DNA of 64,000 bases from Allocoleopsis franciscana PCC 7113 (GTDB lineage Bacteria; Cyanobacteriota; Cyanobacteriia; Cyanobacteriales; Coleofasciculaceae), in assembly GCF_000317515.1 (NCBI RefSeq), contig NC_019738.1:285501-349500 (forward strand), in the 5' to 3' direction. Shown here in pieces: positions 21,501-30,143 of this stretch (position 1 is its first letter; each line of letters begins with the position of its first letter). Position numbers and translations under genes: made by a program. The notes below the pieces were generated by a model. It was not told the DNA's origin. It searched no databases and was given only the letters and a program-made list of their open reading frames with translations.

Positions 21501-22676
21501 TTTGATAGTGCTGGGAGAAGGTTAACTCAGAATGATGACTCTTCAACAGCATTGGGTGCAGGCGGAAGCACCAGCAGATTGGACTCTTTCATTAGCTATG
21601 AAATTGAAACTCCTGGCATCTACACGATTGGAGTGGGCAGATATTTTTCTTTCGCCGGAAATGGGAGCATAGCAGGCAACCCTCTAGCTCCAGGAAATCA
21701 GTACACACTCCAAGTTTCGATTGATAACCGAAATACTAACCCCAATCAAAACCCCAATAGCGGACTGTTTGCTCAGGCAACCAATGGTGGCACAGCAGGA
21801 AACTTGACTATTGAAACTGGACAGATGTTTGTTAGGGACGGAGGACAAGTAACCGTCAGCAGCCCTCAAGGACAAGCAGGCAATTTGAGCATTACCGCTA
21901 ATACCCTAACCCTCAACCAAGGTACAATTTCTGCTGTCACCGGCACCAGTGGTGCTGAAGGCGGAGCCAACATCACCCTAAAAGGCTTAGATTTCCTGCG
22001 GATGGACAATGAAAGCCTCATCTCCGCCAGTGCTCTCGGCAACGCCAACGGTGGTAACGTCACCATCGACTCCACCTTCATCGTTGCCACACCCCCAACC
22101 GGCCCTGAAGGCAGCGACATCATCGCCAACGCCGAACAAGGCAACGGAGGACGAGTCTATGTCACCACTCAAGGACTCTTCGGCATCCAATTTCGACCCC
22201 AACGCACTCCCAAAAATGACATTACTGTTAGTTCTACCTTCGGTTTATCAGGAGAATTTGCCCTCAACACCCCTGGTGTTGACCCCAGTCGAGGCTTAGC
22301 TCAATTACCTGTTAATGTAGTCGATGCTTCACAACAAATTGATCAGCGTTGTACTCCCAAAGCCGCCAACCAAGGTGGAAGTTTTACCGTTACCGGACGT
22401 GGCGGTATCCCACCCAGCCCCAACGATACGTTACAAGCTGAATCTTTAATCACACCCAACTGGGTCATCCTCGACTCGGAGAGGGAGAATAACACGTCCT
22501 CAGCACCAACAACGCCCAGCAATTCTGCCCCCAAACAACTAGTAGAAGCCCAAGGATGGAGAATTAATGAGCAAGGGCAGGTTGTTCTTACGGCTTCTGC
22601 ACCGAACGTAACACCTCATAATACCTGGCAAACTCCAGTGGAGTGTACAGCAGATGCTAACCCAGTACAAAAGTAA
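18540..22676 (+). CDS. Two-partner-secretion adhesin (filamentous haemagglutinin N-terminal domain)
   Basis: A 1378-aa secreted protein. A long signal peptide likely ends after Ala58 (NRALA-Q). It is followed by the TPS domain (about 60-290, with NLFHSFQDFNV, SLFLINPNGIIFGPNA and LGFSVNG-type signatures), which is recognised by a TpsB outer-membrane translocator. The middle is a beta-helix of many degenerate repeats of the pattern GNAGNI-x-V-x-A-x-SV. A PPC-like domain (about 905-1062, starting EIEPNNSIAEA) interrupts the helix. The C-terminus is a cyanobacterial tail with conserved Cys residues (QRCTPK and PVECTA). Often annotated as S-layer family or TPS adhesin. No TpsB partner is visible within the window. 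It ends 9 nt from the convergent GTPase gene. Confidence 0.88.
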   Translation: MIRPVFPFWRAGYLLLGCLASAKNLALPVSWRHCWPLGIGVALGISSGIAFSGNRALAQIIPDTTLGVESSVVTPLDPDLPVDVIDGGAQRGQNLFHSFQDFNVSENRGVYFYSSDANIQNILARITGANRSDILGTLGTFGESQPSLFLINPNGIIFGPNANLDIGGSFVATTANAVGLGETGRFSASEPQTSNLLAINPNAFFFNQFSNQGQIVNRSTATSTVLGFSVNGLPFTYGLQVLGRSLLLLGGNVNLEGGIVFAPGGRVELGGLAGAGTVRLDTNGNLLNLSFLDGVARADVSLNNQAVLDVVANDGGSIAIHSRNINIFGNSKLWAGIWSGLGTVDSQAGDITLDATDAVTVVDSNILNEVQEQAIGNGGNINIRAESLSLSGDSDYVIVSADTHGQGNAGSVSVQVSGPVSLNSSRISSQVLYGAVGNSGGINIQAQSLRMTDGAELYAQVAFARGNAGDISIKVADSVEVIDGSVIVTYAGDGAVGNGGNISLEARSLFMENNASLLAETLGQGNAGNISVQVADFVTLIDSYFYNAAANDEEQTVGNGGNITVEARSLFMADGSELKSSTDAQGNAGNILVRATDSVELIDSHILSHVELDDRSYIETVGNGGDITIETRSLSLTDASLNASTQGQGHAGSIFVRGADSVLLSDSSISTAVKTEGIANQPSNIEIHTRSLALTNNSQIDATTSGRGDGGTVSVIAPGGSISLANNSSIKTAVEVGAIGQGGDIKLTANSISLTGGSRLEAQTRGEGDAGNIQLDATEFVDISGANPLGLSSGILTSTETSNSGKGGKITVGLPHGSLDSLRLSDGSVLSARTLNSAPGGDIEVNVDQLEITTGGQIITSASSLGSAGNINIRATESVTISGSNPNFIDRGGSTGNTGNGIGRVSEIEPNNSIAEAQFIAPELFSLQANPDIEASTDIPHVSIFGTGDGTFDYYSLMIQAPGSRGIFEIDNSSAAGTGYLDTQIFLFDSAGRRLTQNDDSSTALGAGGSTSRLDSFISYEIETPGIYTIGVGRYFSFAGNGSIAGNPLAPGNQYTLQVSIDNRNTNPNQNPNSGLFAQATNGGTAGNLTIETGQMFVRDGGQVTVSSPQGQAGNLSITANTLTLNQGTISAVTGTSGAEGGANITLKGLDFLRMDNESLISASALGNANGGNVTIDSTFIVATPPTGPEGSDIIANAEQGNGGRVYVTTQGLFGIQFRPQRTPKNDITVSSTFGLSGEFALNTPGVDPSRGLAQLPVNVVDASQQIDQRCTPKAANQGGSFTVTGRGGIPPSPNDTLQAESLITPNWVILDSERENNTSSAPTTPSNSAPKQLVEAQGWRINEQGQVVLTASAPNVTPHNTWQTPVECTADANPVQK

Positions 22677-22685
22677 CAGCCATTC

Positions 22686-24095
22686 TTATTCGCCCACTTT
22701 ATCCAATTGTTGCCCTAATTCCTGACGCAAACGATATAGAATCGTATCAGGTTCAACCTGATTGAGAATGTCTTGAATGACTGTACTTGGCCCTATTGGC
22801 CCCCAACTGCAACCTTGTTCTAGATAAACTTGCGCCGCCTGACCCACTGTATAAGTGCCATAGCCTGCAATTCCCGCTTGTGCGATCGCACTCCCAGTAT
22901 ACGCAGTCACCCCTGAAGCGCTGTCAAACACCGAGGTAACAGCAGAGGCACTTTTCCCCAACCCCAACAACATACTGCTACCCATTTCACCCAGTAGTAA
23001 GCCACCGGAACTAACGACAATCTTCTTCCAAAGTTTACCGGCTTCGTAACTGGTCATGGGTAAACCATACAGCCGCGATAGAGAACGAATCAAGGCTAAA
23101 TCTGCGATCGCACCGCCCAACACATCCAGCACCCCAATCGGATTGAGCGCCACCGCTAGAGACTTATACTTGGTAAAGCGCCAGATTAACTCTTCCGCTT
23201 CAGCTTTACGGAACTCAAGGGTTTTCTTTGCCATGTTTGTCTCTGCATCCCGCGCCTGAAATAGGGCATTGAGGGCAAGAAGCGATCGCCCCTCCCGATT
23301 GAGTATCTTAAAAATCTTCTGTTTCAACTGATCAATCTGCGGTTGCGGCGTTTCCCATTCATAAGTTACCCGACCATCAGGCCACTCGACGCGCACTTCT
23401 AAAGGTGCGGGTTCTGCCGCCACCATCACAATCTCATCTTCCGTCAACGTCTTTTGCAGACGTCGATCTTTTGGACTCCCCGTACCGAGTTGTTGCAACT
23501 GACGGTAAATCGCCTCCCGGTCTTGGTCGGGATAGAGGTCGATTTTGTTGAATACCAGGATAATCGGCTTTTGCGCTTGCCGCAGTTCACACAGCGCCTG
23601 ATACTCGGTGCGTGTAATGTCACCCGCCACCACAAACAAAATTAAATCCGCTTGCGATGCCACCTCCCGCGCCATCTGTGCCCGTGATTCACCCTGAATT
23701 TCATCCAATCCAGGGGTATCAATTAACTCCACCTGTACTTTCCCCTCTGTGCCCGGTGTCCAGCGTACAGACCGAGGCCATTGGGTGACGCCGTGCAGGG
23801 GGCCGGTTTGCAGAATTTTCTGCCCTAGCAAGGCATTGACGACGGCTGATTTCCCGCGACTGACCAGACCAAACGCAGCAATGCGAATTACTCCCTGGTC
23901 TAGCTTGTCGAGGGATGATTTTAAACTCTCGATTTCAGTTCGTAGCGCCGCTTGCAGTTCCACATCGGGGAGATTATCACTGTGGCGGCGCAGGTTGGAA
24001 TACCAGGAGAGGGCGTCGCGCAAACTGGTACGAGTGCGGTTGAAGAGTGTGTCTTGTGGCTGGTTTCGGGTTGGGGGGGTTTTGGAGTAACTCAA
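22686..24095 (-). CDS. Dynamin/Era-like GTPase with DUF697-type membrane tail
   Basis: A 469-aa GTP-binding protein. G1 is GLVSRGKS (Lys82, Ser83), G3 is DTPG (from Asp126) and G4 is NKID (Asn183-Asp186). The C-terminal third (about 315-440) is Gly/Ala/Leu rich with hydrophobic stretches typical of DUF697-linked GTPases and probably contacts membrane. No ATG precedes the conserved region, so TTG at 24095 is the working start. The gene is convergent with the adhesin gene (9 nt gap). Its cellular role is not established; membrane association is inferred. Confidence 0.8.
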   Translation of the reverse strand: MSYSKTPPTRNQPQDTLFNRTRTSLRDALSWYSNLRRHSDNLPDVELQAALRTEIESLKSSLDKLDQGVIRIAAFGLVSRGKSAVVNALLGQKILQTGPLHGVTQWPRSVRWTPGTEGKVQVELIDTPGLDEIQGESRAQMAREVASQADLILFVVAGDITRTEYQALCELRQAQKPIILVFNKIDLYPDQDREAIYRQLQQLGTGSPKDRRLQKTLTEDEIVMVAAEPAPLEVRVEWPDGRVTYEWETPQPQIDQLKQKIFKILNREGRSLLALNALFQARDAETNMAKKTLEFRKAEAEELIWRFTKYKSLAVALNPIGVLDVLGGAIADLALIRSLSRLYGLPMTSYEAGKLWKKIVVSSGGLLLGEMGSSMLLGLGKSASAVTSVFDSASGVTAYTGSAIAQAGIAGYGTYTVGQAAQVYLEQGCSWGPIGPSTVIQDILNQVEPDTILYRLRQELGQQLDKVGE

Positions 24096-24497
24096 GGTTA
24101 GACCGGGAAAGACAGGCTACAAATCTATTTTCCTCGATCTGAGGTTTTGTAACATTCTCGGTCGATATACTCCGCAGGGTTAGAATGTGTCATTCTAAAC
24201 TGACCGATAGGAGAGTGTTAGCGAAATCTCTTATTTTTTTAATTCAATTCTATTTAGCATCCCACATTTATCTTAAGACGAGTTTAATTTATCCAAAAAT
24301 CTCTTAGTGAATCAATTCAAACAATCTCTATGTTTATTCTCTAAAAAGAGTGAATCAAGATAGGTTAAAGATTGAGTTGAAATGCAAAAAAATGACTATA
24401 AACGTAATTTTTTGCGGCTGATATTCTAATTACTGCATAAAGTGTATAAGTTTCTGTGATAAAGCCATAGAGGCTTGCAGTAGAGGAATGACTGAAC
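24096..24497. promoter_or_regulatory. 402-bp divergent intergenic region with palindrome
   Basis: AT-rich DNA between two divergent genes. It contains an interrupted palindrome TTAGAATG-TGT-CATTCTAA at 24180-24198, about 85 bp upstream of the GTPase start, which could be an operator. No convincing ORF or RNA gene is seen here. Confidence 0.45.
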
Positions 24498-24779
24498 ATG
24501 AGTCAGGTGAGAGTTAAGGTTCTGACAAATAATGAACTGGAAATTTTAGGAGAGATTAGAACCAGCTTATTTGATGATGGTTATTATTTCCATATTTCAG
24601 ATGTACTCAATAATTCACGCACATTTATTGAGTTAACGGATGTCGAAGTATACAGTCAGGGTCAACTCCTTACTCAGATGGAATCTCTTTGCATCAATAA
24701 AAATGCGATCGCATTTTTGGGCGAGGGATATAGCGATCGCCAGAAGGATTACGGCAGACTAAAAGGGCTAAAGGGGTGA
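24498..24779 (+). CDS. Small hypothetical protein
   Basis: A 93-aa protein of unrecognised family, mostly acidic in the middle, with no signal or membrane segment. Start ATG at 24498 is preceded by AGAGGA about 9 nt upstream. The sequence reads as a small beta-rich domain (EILGEIRTSLFDDGYYFHISDVL) with a basic tail that includes a HIP1-encoded stretch (two GCGATCGC-type sites in the last 70 bp). It may be part of the family of short regulatory proteins common in cyanobacteria, but no function can be assigned. Confidence 0.6.
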   Translation: MSQVRVKVLTNNELEILGEIRTSLFDDGYYFHISDVLNNSRTFIELTDVEVYSQGQLLTQMESLCINKNAIAFLGEGYSDRQKDYGRLKGLKG

Positions 24780-24809
24780 CAGCTATAACCAAAAACCAGC
24801 TCTCATCTT

Positions 24810-24856
24810 CTCTGCGCCCCTTGGCGAAAACCTCTGTGATCCTCTGCGTTAAAAAA
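24810..24856. repeat. Dispersed CTCTGCG-type repeat, copy 1
   Basis: An intergenic repeat reading CTCTGCGCCCC...CTCTGCGTTAAAAAA. The last 15 bases CTCTGCGTTAAAAAA recur exactly at 53735-53749. This is a familiar cyanobacterial intergenic repeat type of unknown function. Confidence 0.7.
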
Positions 24857-24895
24857 CATCCGACTCCGATGCTTCCGATGCTAACGAATACAAAA

Positions 24896-27800
24896 TCACA
24901 TCCCTAGAGCCTGATTAATCTGCTCCAATAACTGGGTCATGGACAGGGCATTTCCACGCAGAATTTGAGTAGCAACGGCAGTGAGTACAGAGTCCAGAGT
25001 AGATGTAGAGTCAACCCTCCCGATCATTCCTTGATTCCTGGGTGATAACCGCGCCCCTACAGCTTGACTATCGCTATTTAATCGATGATCCAGCACTAAA
25101 ATTGGTGGTAGCTTTTGCTTTTGTAGCTGAGTCAGAGCCAGCAGTCCGCTCACCAACCCTGAAGCATCACTGATATCCTTAATCCGAATCAACAGTAAGT
25201 CCACACTTTGCTCTTGGAGTTGATGATATATTTCTGTCCAAGAGCCGGAAAGTACGCTTCTAAACCCAGCGGTTTGAAGATATTGCATCAGGGCTTGAAG
25301 CCAAGAAGATTGAGGTTTTAAGGGTGTGGCAGTTTGGGAATATCTTCCCTTACCCCCTGCACTTCGTACCCTTCGACTCTGCCTCACTGGTAGGCGATGG
25401 AGTTCCTGTGGAGTAACTCTGTTGTGCATCCCACCCATTTCCCGTTCGACGTGACTGACAGAACCCCCTGTTCCCTGAAAGCATTGCTGAAACGTTTGGC
25501 AGGGGAGAGCTTCTTGTCCTCCTGATGATAAGGCATAGGAGTCTGCTGACGTGCGCTGTGGGACTTCGTGCTGCAACCCTTTGGCACCCGACTGACTCAA
25601 ATCCCGCCGTACTGAACCCAACGGTTCTAATACGATTTCACCATGGCTTCCCGCACAGCCGGAAGCCGAGAAAGCAAGAGGATTGATGCTGGAGTCTTGC
25701 CAGGGTGCAATTTGAGATAAGGAGTGATCGTCTACCTGTGTAACCCCCTGCTCCCCAATATCCATCACTAAAATGCTGGGCATGTAACTTATCCCAGCTG
25801 CCACTTGCAGAACTTGCAGCAAAGCCGTGATTTTTGAAGCGTTATCGGGCGCTAAACAAGGATAAACGGAAAGACCGGTGACTTGATTCGCCGCCTCTGT
25901 CGTCTGGTGATCCAACGTTACCAGAGGTATAGAGAGCAAACCAGGATATAACGAAAACTGTTCTAAGTATGAGAGCGAATCTGCAATTTTCGCCGCATTA
26001 AGCAACACCACATCGGGTTGCCAAACACGAGCCAATAATTCGGCCTGCTCTAAATCATCGGCTTCAAGAACCCGGTAATTGAGGTCTGAATGCTGAAGAC
26101 TCAAGAGTTCAGTAATCCCAGAACTCAGGTTAGAGGAGTCAGAGGATGCTGGCAAATCGACCGGGGTTTGAGGGTACATCTCTACAGGACTCAGATGTAG
26201 AATCGTCAAACCCTTGCTGCTAGTTGTTGGACGCTCTTGCTGTTCCAATCCCGTGAGGCTCTGAAGTAAGGCGGGTTTTTGCACGGGTAGGCTTAAGAAG
26301 CCATCGGCTTTATTTTGATAAGCTTGCTGTTTTTCAGCCTGTGTCGCAGTCACCAACACTGGGATGTGGCGGGTTTGGGCATCTGACTTGAGGAGAGTCA
26401 AGACATCCCAGCCGGAAAGTTGGGGGAGGAGGGGATTGAGTAAGATGGCACAGGGTTGCAAGCCACGGGCTTTTTCGATCGCTTCCGTACCGGAACGGGC
26501 AATCACCACCCGATAGCCCAGACTCTTAAGCTGTTCCGTTAAACTGTCCAGGTAGCGAGGTACAGTTTCGACAATTAACACCAAACGGTTGCGGATGGGG
26601 CATTGGGCATGAGGACTCGGACAGGTGTAAATCTCCCCATCGACTCCCCTAGACTGAGGGGGACAGGGGGGTAAGAGTAGAGTAAATTGGCTACCTTCCC
26701 CTGGCTTGGAAATAAACGAGACATCTCCGCCGTGTAAGCGTGCAAGGCGTTGAGTTAAGACCAATCCCAGACCCGTTCCCTCGAAACGACGAGTTAGAGG
26801 TTGTTCTAGTTGTTGGAATTTCTGAAAGATCAAGTGCTGCTTTTCCGGTGGGATACCAATGCCGGTGTCCCAGACAGTGAAAGCAATCCAGCCTTCCCAA
26901 CGATTGACCCTCAAACCCATTTTACCGCCGACATCTGTAAATTTAAGGGCGTTGGACAGTAGATGCACGAGCATTTGGCGCAGGCGTAGCTCGTCGGCAA
27001 CCAGCGTGTCTAAACCGGGTTCAATCTCTAGGGTAAATTGGGTTTCTGTGGTGGGGTCTTCCTGTTGCTCTTTTTCCTGGTGGAGTTGACCGGCTTGGGA
27101 ATAGGCGCGATCGCATACACTTTGAATCTGTACTGGCTCACAGCTCAGTTCCAGTTGACCGGTCTCCATCCGCGTCAAATCCAGAATATCGTTGACCAGC
27201 GTCATGAGCTGACGCCCACTTTGATAAATCAGCCGAGCATAGCGGGCTTGACGTTCATTGAGTTCTCCCAAAGCTTGGTCTTTCAACAACGTGGATAAAC
27301 CCAACACAGCCGTGAGGGGTGTTTTCAGCTCATGGCTAATACAGGCTAAAAACTCATCTTTAAGTCGGTTGAGATGGATTAAATCTGCATTTTTGGCAGC
27401 CAATTCTTTGGTCACTTGCTGCTGCTCTGTGGTGTCTTGAGCCAGCACAACACACAGGTCGGAGATGCTCGAAGGATAGGAAGAAGAGTTAGGGTTGGAT
27501 AAATCCTCCCACGCTTGTGCTTTTTCTCCCTCAAACACGGCAGACGATAGGGGAATTTTGACAAACGAGAAGACTCGCTCCTGACTATTTTTCAGCGCTT
27601 CCGGTGTTTGGGAAGAGGCTTGCCCAACCATCGATGATTCCTGGGTTTGGCTCATCACTGGTGCGGATAAGATCACCTGCTGTGTAGAAACCGTTGTTGT
27701 CAAGCGGGGGGTATCCATGGCGCAGAAGGACTGAATCCCCGCTTGTTCCGCCCTCTTACCTCGTTCTTTCACTCCACGAGGAGCAGGCAAGAGGGATTCA

Positions 27801-28789
27801 CAGGATGCCTGATTGGCTGCATTCGCTAGGGTTGTGACACCATCCGGTCTAGAAACGCTCTCTCTTGTAGAGCATGGCTCATTCGATGAAAAATCCAACA
27901 TTGCAGCCGTTGTGCGTCTGACCCAGTCTAAGTTTGGTGATGTTCCAATCTGTTGACGCCAAATGAGATTTTGAGCCAGCACTTGCCCTGTTGTCGTTTG
28001 TATGCTTAAGGGTAAGGGCAGGTGTTCTAGCAGTTGCACTAAGGGTTTGAGGTTCGTGGGCTGGGGCTGTTTATCCCGATTTGTCGTCTCAGGTTGGGTA
28101 GTGTTTGGAGCTAAGGATTTTAAGAGCCGCCAGCTATTGAGCAATCCTGAAAACTTGCCCTGTTCATCTACCAATGCCCAGTGCTGAGGAGATGACTGAC
28201 ATTGATCACAGCAGGGAACCGGCTCTGGAGTGAATCGGTGAGAATTCAAGGGGATATTGGCGTAGCGAGTTGTCCGCTCCGGGGGAGAGTCTCCGTAGGA
28301 GTTGTGGAACCCTCGCTGAGTTCGGGGGTGAATGTCTCTGTCTCTCCCCTCCGGGCTACATCCCGCCCACTCTTGTGGGGCTGGACGGCTCAGACTCTTA
28401 CTCAAGCTTTGGCTCCCCTGTACCCAACCTCCCCAGTTCGGCGTTAGGCTTTCTTCTGATTCTTGGAGATAAGGCCAGAATTGGCTTAAACTCAACTGAG
28501 CTGGTAGGATTGCCAATGGTTCAATAATCGGCGGCTCTAGCTCACAGATAGGTCTGTCGCCATCTCTCGTTGTCATCGTGAGGGGAAAATCCCCTGACTG
28601 CCGTGCACCGAGTAGGTGGGGCATCACTTTGGGCAGGTTGACGACTCCCAGGGGACAATGCTCTGGGCTGACGACCACAATTGCATGACACCCTGAAGAG
28701 GAAAAAATCTCCAGCAGGTCAGCAAGGCCAGATGTTTGTGAGCAAACAGGAGTGGCTTGAGCAAATTCTTTTAGACTGGGAGTTGGCAT
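24896..28789 (-). CDS. CBS-domain histidine kinase with degenerate receivers, divergent from kaiA
   Basis: A 1297-aa protein. The N-terminus reads as a CBS pair (about 15-60, and about 195-225), split by a repeat-derived insert. A PAS-like/low-complexity region follows, then HisKA with His486 in CISHELKTPLTAVLG, HATPase with [10 protein letters not shown] and GTGLGLVL boxes, and a receiver-like domain in which the phospho-Asp position is Asn (AILLNPLLPQLSG). At least one more receiver-like domain follows, lacking a clear phosphorylation site. The 1301-aa ORF starts with TTG at 28801; ATG at 28789 is preferred. It shares the upstream region with kaiA in divergent orientation. Degenerate receivers next to a kinase also occur in the clock kinase CikA, but the domain order differs and no link is proven. 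Confidence 0.8.
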   Translation of the reverse strand: MPTPSLKEFAQATPVCSQTSGLADLLEIFSSSGCHAIVVVSPEHCPLGVVNLPKVMPHLLGARQSGDFPLTMTTRDGDRPICELEPPIIEPLAILPAQLSLSQFWPYLQESEESLTPNWGGWVQGSQSLSKSLSRPAPQEWAGCSPEGRDRDIHPRTQRGFHNSYGDSPPERTTRYANIPLNSHRFTPEPVPCCDQCQSSPQHWALVDEQGKFSGLLNSWRLLKSLAPNTTQPETTNRDKQPQPTNLKPLVQLLEHLPLPLSIQTTTGQVLAQNLIWRQQIGTSPNLDWVRRTTAAMLDFSSNEPCSTRESVSRPDGVTTLANAANQASCESLLPAPRGVKERGKRAEQAGIQSFCAMDTPRLTTTVSTQQVILSAPVMSQTQESSMVGQASSQTPEALKNSQERVFSFVKIPLSSAVFEGEKAQAWEDLSNPNSSSYPSSISDLCVVLAQDTTEQQQVTKELAAKNADLIHLNRLKDEFLACISHELKTPLTAVLGLSTLLKDQALGELNERQARYARLIYQSGRQLMTLVNDILDLTRMETGQLELSCEPVQIQSVCDRAYSQAGQLHQEKEQQEDPTTETQFTLEIEPGLDTLVADELRLRQMLVHLLSNALKFTDVGGKMGLRVNRWEGWIAFTVWDTGIGIPPEKQHLIFQKFQQLEQPLTRRFEGTGLGLVLTQRLARLHGGDVSFISKPGEGSQFTLLLPPCPPQSRGVDGEIYTCPSPHAQCPIRNRLVLIVETVPRYLDSLTEQLKSLGYRVVIARSGTEAIEKARGLQPCAILLNPLLPQLSGWDVLTLLKSDAQTRHIPVLVTATQAEKQQAYQNKADGFLSLPVQKPALLQSLTGLEQQERPTTSSKGLTILHLSPVEMYPQTPVDLPASSDSSNLSSGITELLSLQHSDLNYRVLEADDLEQAELLARVWQPDVVLLNAAKIADSLSYLEQFSLYPGLLSIPLVTLDHQTTEAANQVTGLSVYPCLAPDNASKITALLQVLQVAAGISYMPSILVMDIGEQGVTQVDDHSLSQIAPWQDSSINPLAFSASGCAGSHGEIVLEPLGSVRRDLSQSGAKGLQHEVPQRTSADSYALSSGGQEALPCQTFQQCFQGTGGSVSHVEREMGGMHNRVTPQELHRLPVRQSRRVRSAGGKGRYSQTATPLKPQSSWLQALMQYLQTAGFRSVLSGSWTEIYHQLQEQSVDLLLIRIKDISDASGLVSGLLALTQLQKQKLPPILVLDHRLNSDSQAVGARLSPRNQGMIGRVDSTSTLDSVLTAVATQILRGNALSMTQLLEQINQALGM

Positions 28790-29104
28790 GGATATGACCA
28801 ATCTTGCTGCAATACGAAGAGGATGGCTACAAGCGCAGCGCCTCTTCGTCTGAACTGAAAATAAAGCCGATTCATAGTCAAATCAGCTAAAGCATAAAAT
28901 TTTAGGCTAAAGCATAAGGACTAGGTATTGCTCAATTATTGCTCTCGATCGGGGACACGGATGGCATAGCAATTACAATTACTTACAATTTACAGATGGC
29001 TTAAATTATTGTTAAGTATTTTTCTAAAGAAATTGTTAAAATGTACCCCAGAAGAGTGATGTAACACTGTCAATCAATCCTTTGTTTTTTTAAACTATAT
29101 TGTC
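28790..29104. promoter_or_regulatory. kaiA / histidine kinase divergent promoter region
   Basis: About 315 bp without genes. It contains a perfect 12-bp direct repeat GCTAAAGCATAA at 28886-28897 and 28906-28917, whose copies start exactly 20 bp apart (two helical turns). A TAAAAT hexamer at 29037-29042 could be the -10 of kaiA, but a good -35 at standard spacing is not evident. Confidence 0.4.
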
Positions 29105-30022
29105 TTGCCTCCCCAACTGACTGTCTGTACCTTTGTAAATTCTGAACCCCTGGCTCAGTCATTGAGTCAGATTCTAAGTGGCGATCGCTATATTTGGCTT
29201 GCAGCTTGTTCAGAATCTGATTTTTTCGATGTGATTGAGCAACATAAACACCAGATCGATTGCTTAGTGTTAGAGGATGATGGTTCCTTAAAAAATGTGA
29301 CTCACCGCTTGTCGGAACAAGGAACGCTGCTCCCTGTGGTTATTTTGCCCCAGGAATCCAAAGTCATCTCTTTTCACGCAACCACTAACCAATCACTTCC
29401 TCCCGCTCAAAAAAACAATAACTCTTCCTCCGCGCAGACCAATCCTCTGTTCCATGCGGCTGAAGTTCGCCTCCATTTTAGCCAACTGCCTGAACTCAGT
29501 GGCTTTATTGACAAGGCGATCGCTCAGTTTGTCACTCTTTCTCCTGTTTCTAGCTTACCCGATCTATTTACCACAGATGAGATCGCCACCGAACTGTCCC
29601 ACCGAAGTTTCCTGCTCCAGCAGCAGCGTCGATTATCTGAAAAACTCAAGGAGCGACTCGGATACCTAGGCGTGTATTACAAACGAAACCCTCAACTGTT
29701 TCTACGCCACTTACCGCCCAGCGAGAGGCAAAAGATCTTAGAAAATTTAAAGTCAGAGTATCGTCAGATCGTTCTGAAGTACTTTTCCCAGGACAATACT
29801 CTCAATCAAAGAATTGATAACTTTGTTGATAAATCTTTTTTTGCTGATATTTCAGTATCGAGGATTGTCGAAATTCATATGGAACTGATGGAGGAATTTT
29901 CTAAACAGTTGAAGCTAGAAGGGAGAAGTGAGGATATTTTACTAGACTATCGCCTGACTCTGATCGATGTAATCGCTCACTTGGGCGAAATGTATCGCCG
30001 GTCAATCCCCAGAGAGTCGTAA
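29105..30022 (+). CDS. kaiA: Circadian clock protein KaiA
   Basis: A 305-aa KaiA, which stimulates KaiC autophosphorylation by binding its C-terminal tail. The N-terminal pseudo-receiver (about 1-150) lacks a phospho-acceptor Asp. The C-terminal four-helix dimer and KaiC-binding domain (about 195-305) is highly conserved, for example ERLGYLGVYYKRNP, VEIHMELM and the end GRSEDILLDYRLTLIDV. The TTG start at 29105 aligns with the start of the Synechococcus elongatus protein (PPQLTVCTFVNSE versus LSQIAICIWVEST), so the full-length form is present, not the short Nostoc type. It is somewhat longer than the 284-aa elongatus protein because of a Ser/Asn/Gln-rich linker near 90-115. First gene of kaiABC. 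Confidence 0.97.
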   Translation: MPPQLTVCTFVNSEPLAQSLSQILSGDRYIWLAACSESDFFDVIEQHKHQIDCLVLEDDGSLKNVTHRLSEQGTLLPVVILPQESKVISFHATTNQSLPPAQKNNNSSSAQTNPLFHAAEVRLHFSQLPELSGFIDKAIAQFVTLSPVSSLPDLFTTDEIATELSHRSFLLQQQRRLSEKLKERLGYLGVYYKRNPQLFLRHLPPSERQKILENLKSEYRQIVLKYFSQDNTLNQRIDNFVDKSFFADISVSRIVEIHMELMEEFSKQLKLEGRSEDILLDYRLTLIDVIAHLGEMYRRSIPRES

Positions 30023-30037
30023 AAGCGGAATTTAGCG

Positions 30038-30086
30038 ATAAGCTTTAGTGAGGCTCTTAACTATACATGTTTTAGTGAGAGCTTAT
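30038..30086 (+). promoter_or_regulatory. Repeats in the kaiA-kaiB intergenic region
   Basis: The gap contains two direct copies of TTTAGTGAG starting at 30044 and 30071 (27 bp apart). These are enclosed by the inverted pair ATAAGCT (30038-30044) and AGCTTAT (30080-30086). In S. elongatus a separate kaiBC promoter lies in this gap, so these repeats are candidate regulator sites (inference). Confidence 0.4.
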
Positions 30087-30143
30087 TCCAGGTCGTTCTT
30101 GTATTCTGAACCATCTCCTTGCTGATTGCTCATTACTTTCTTT

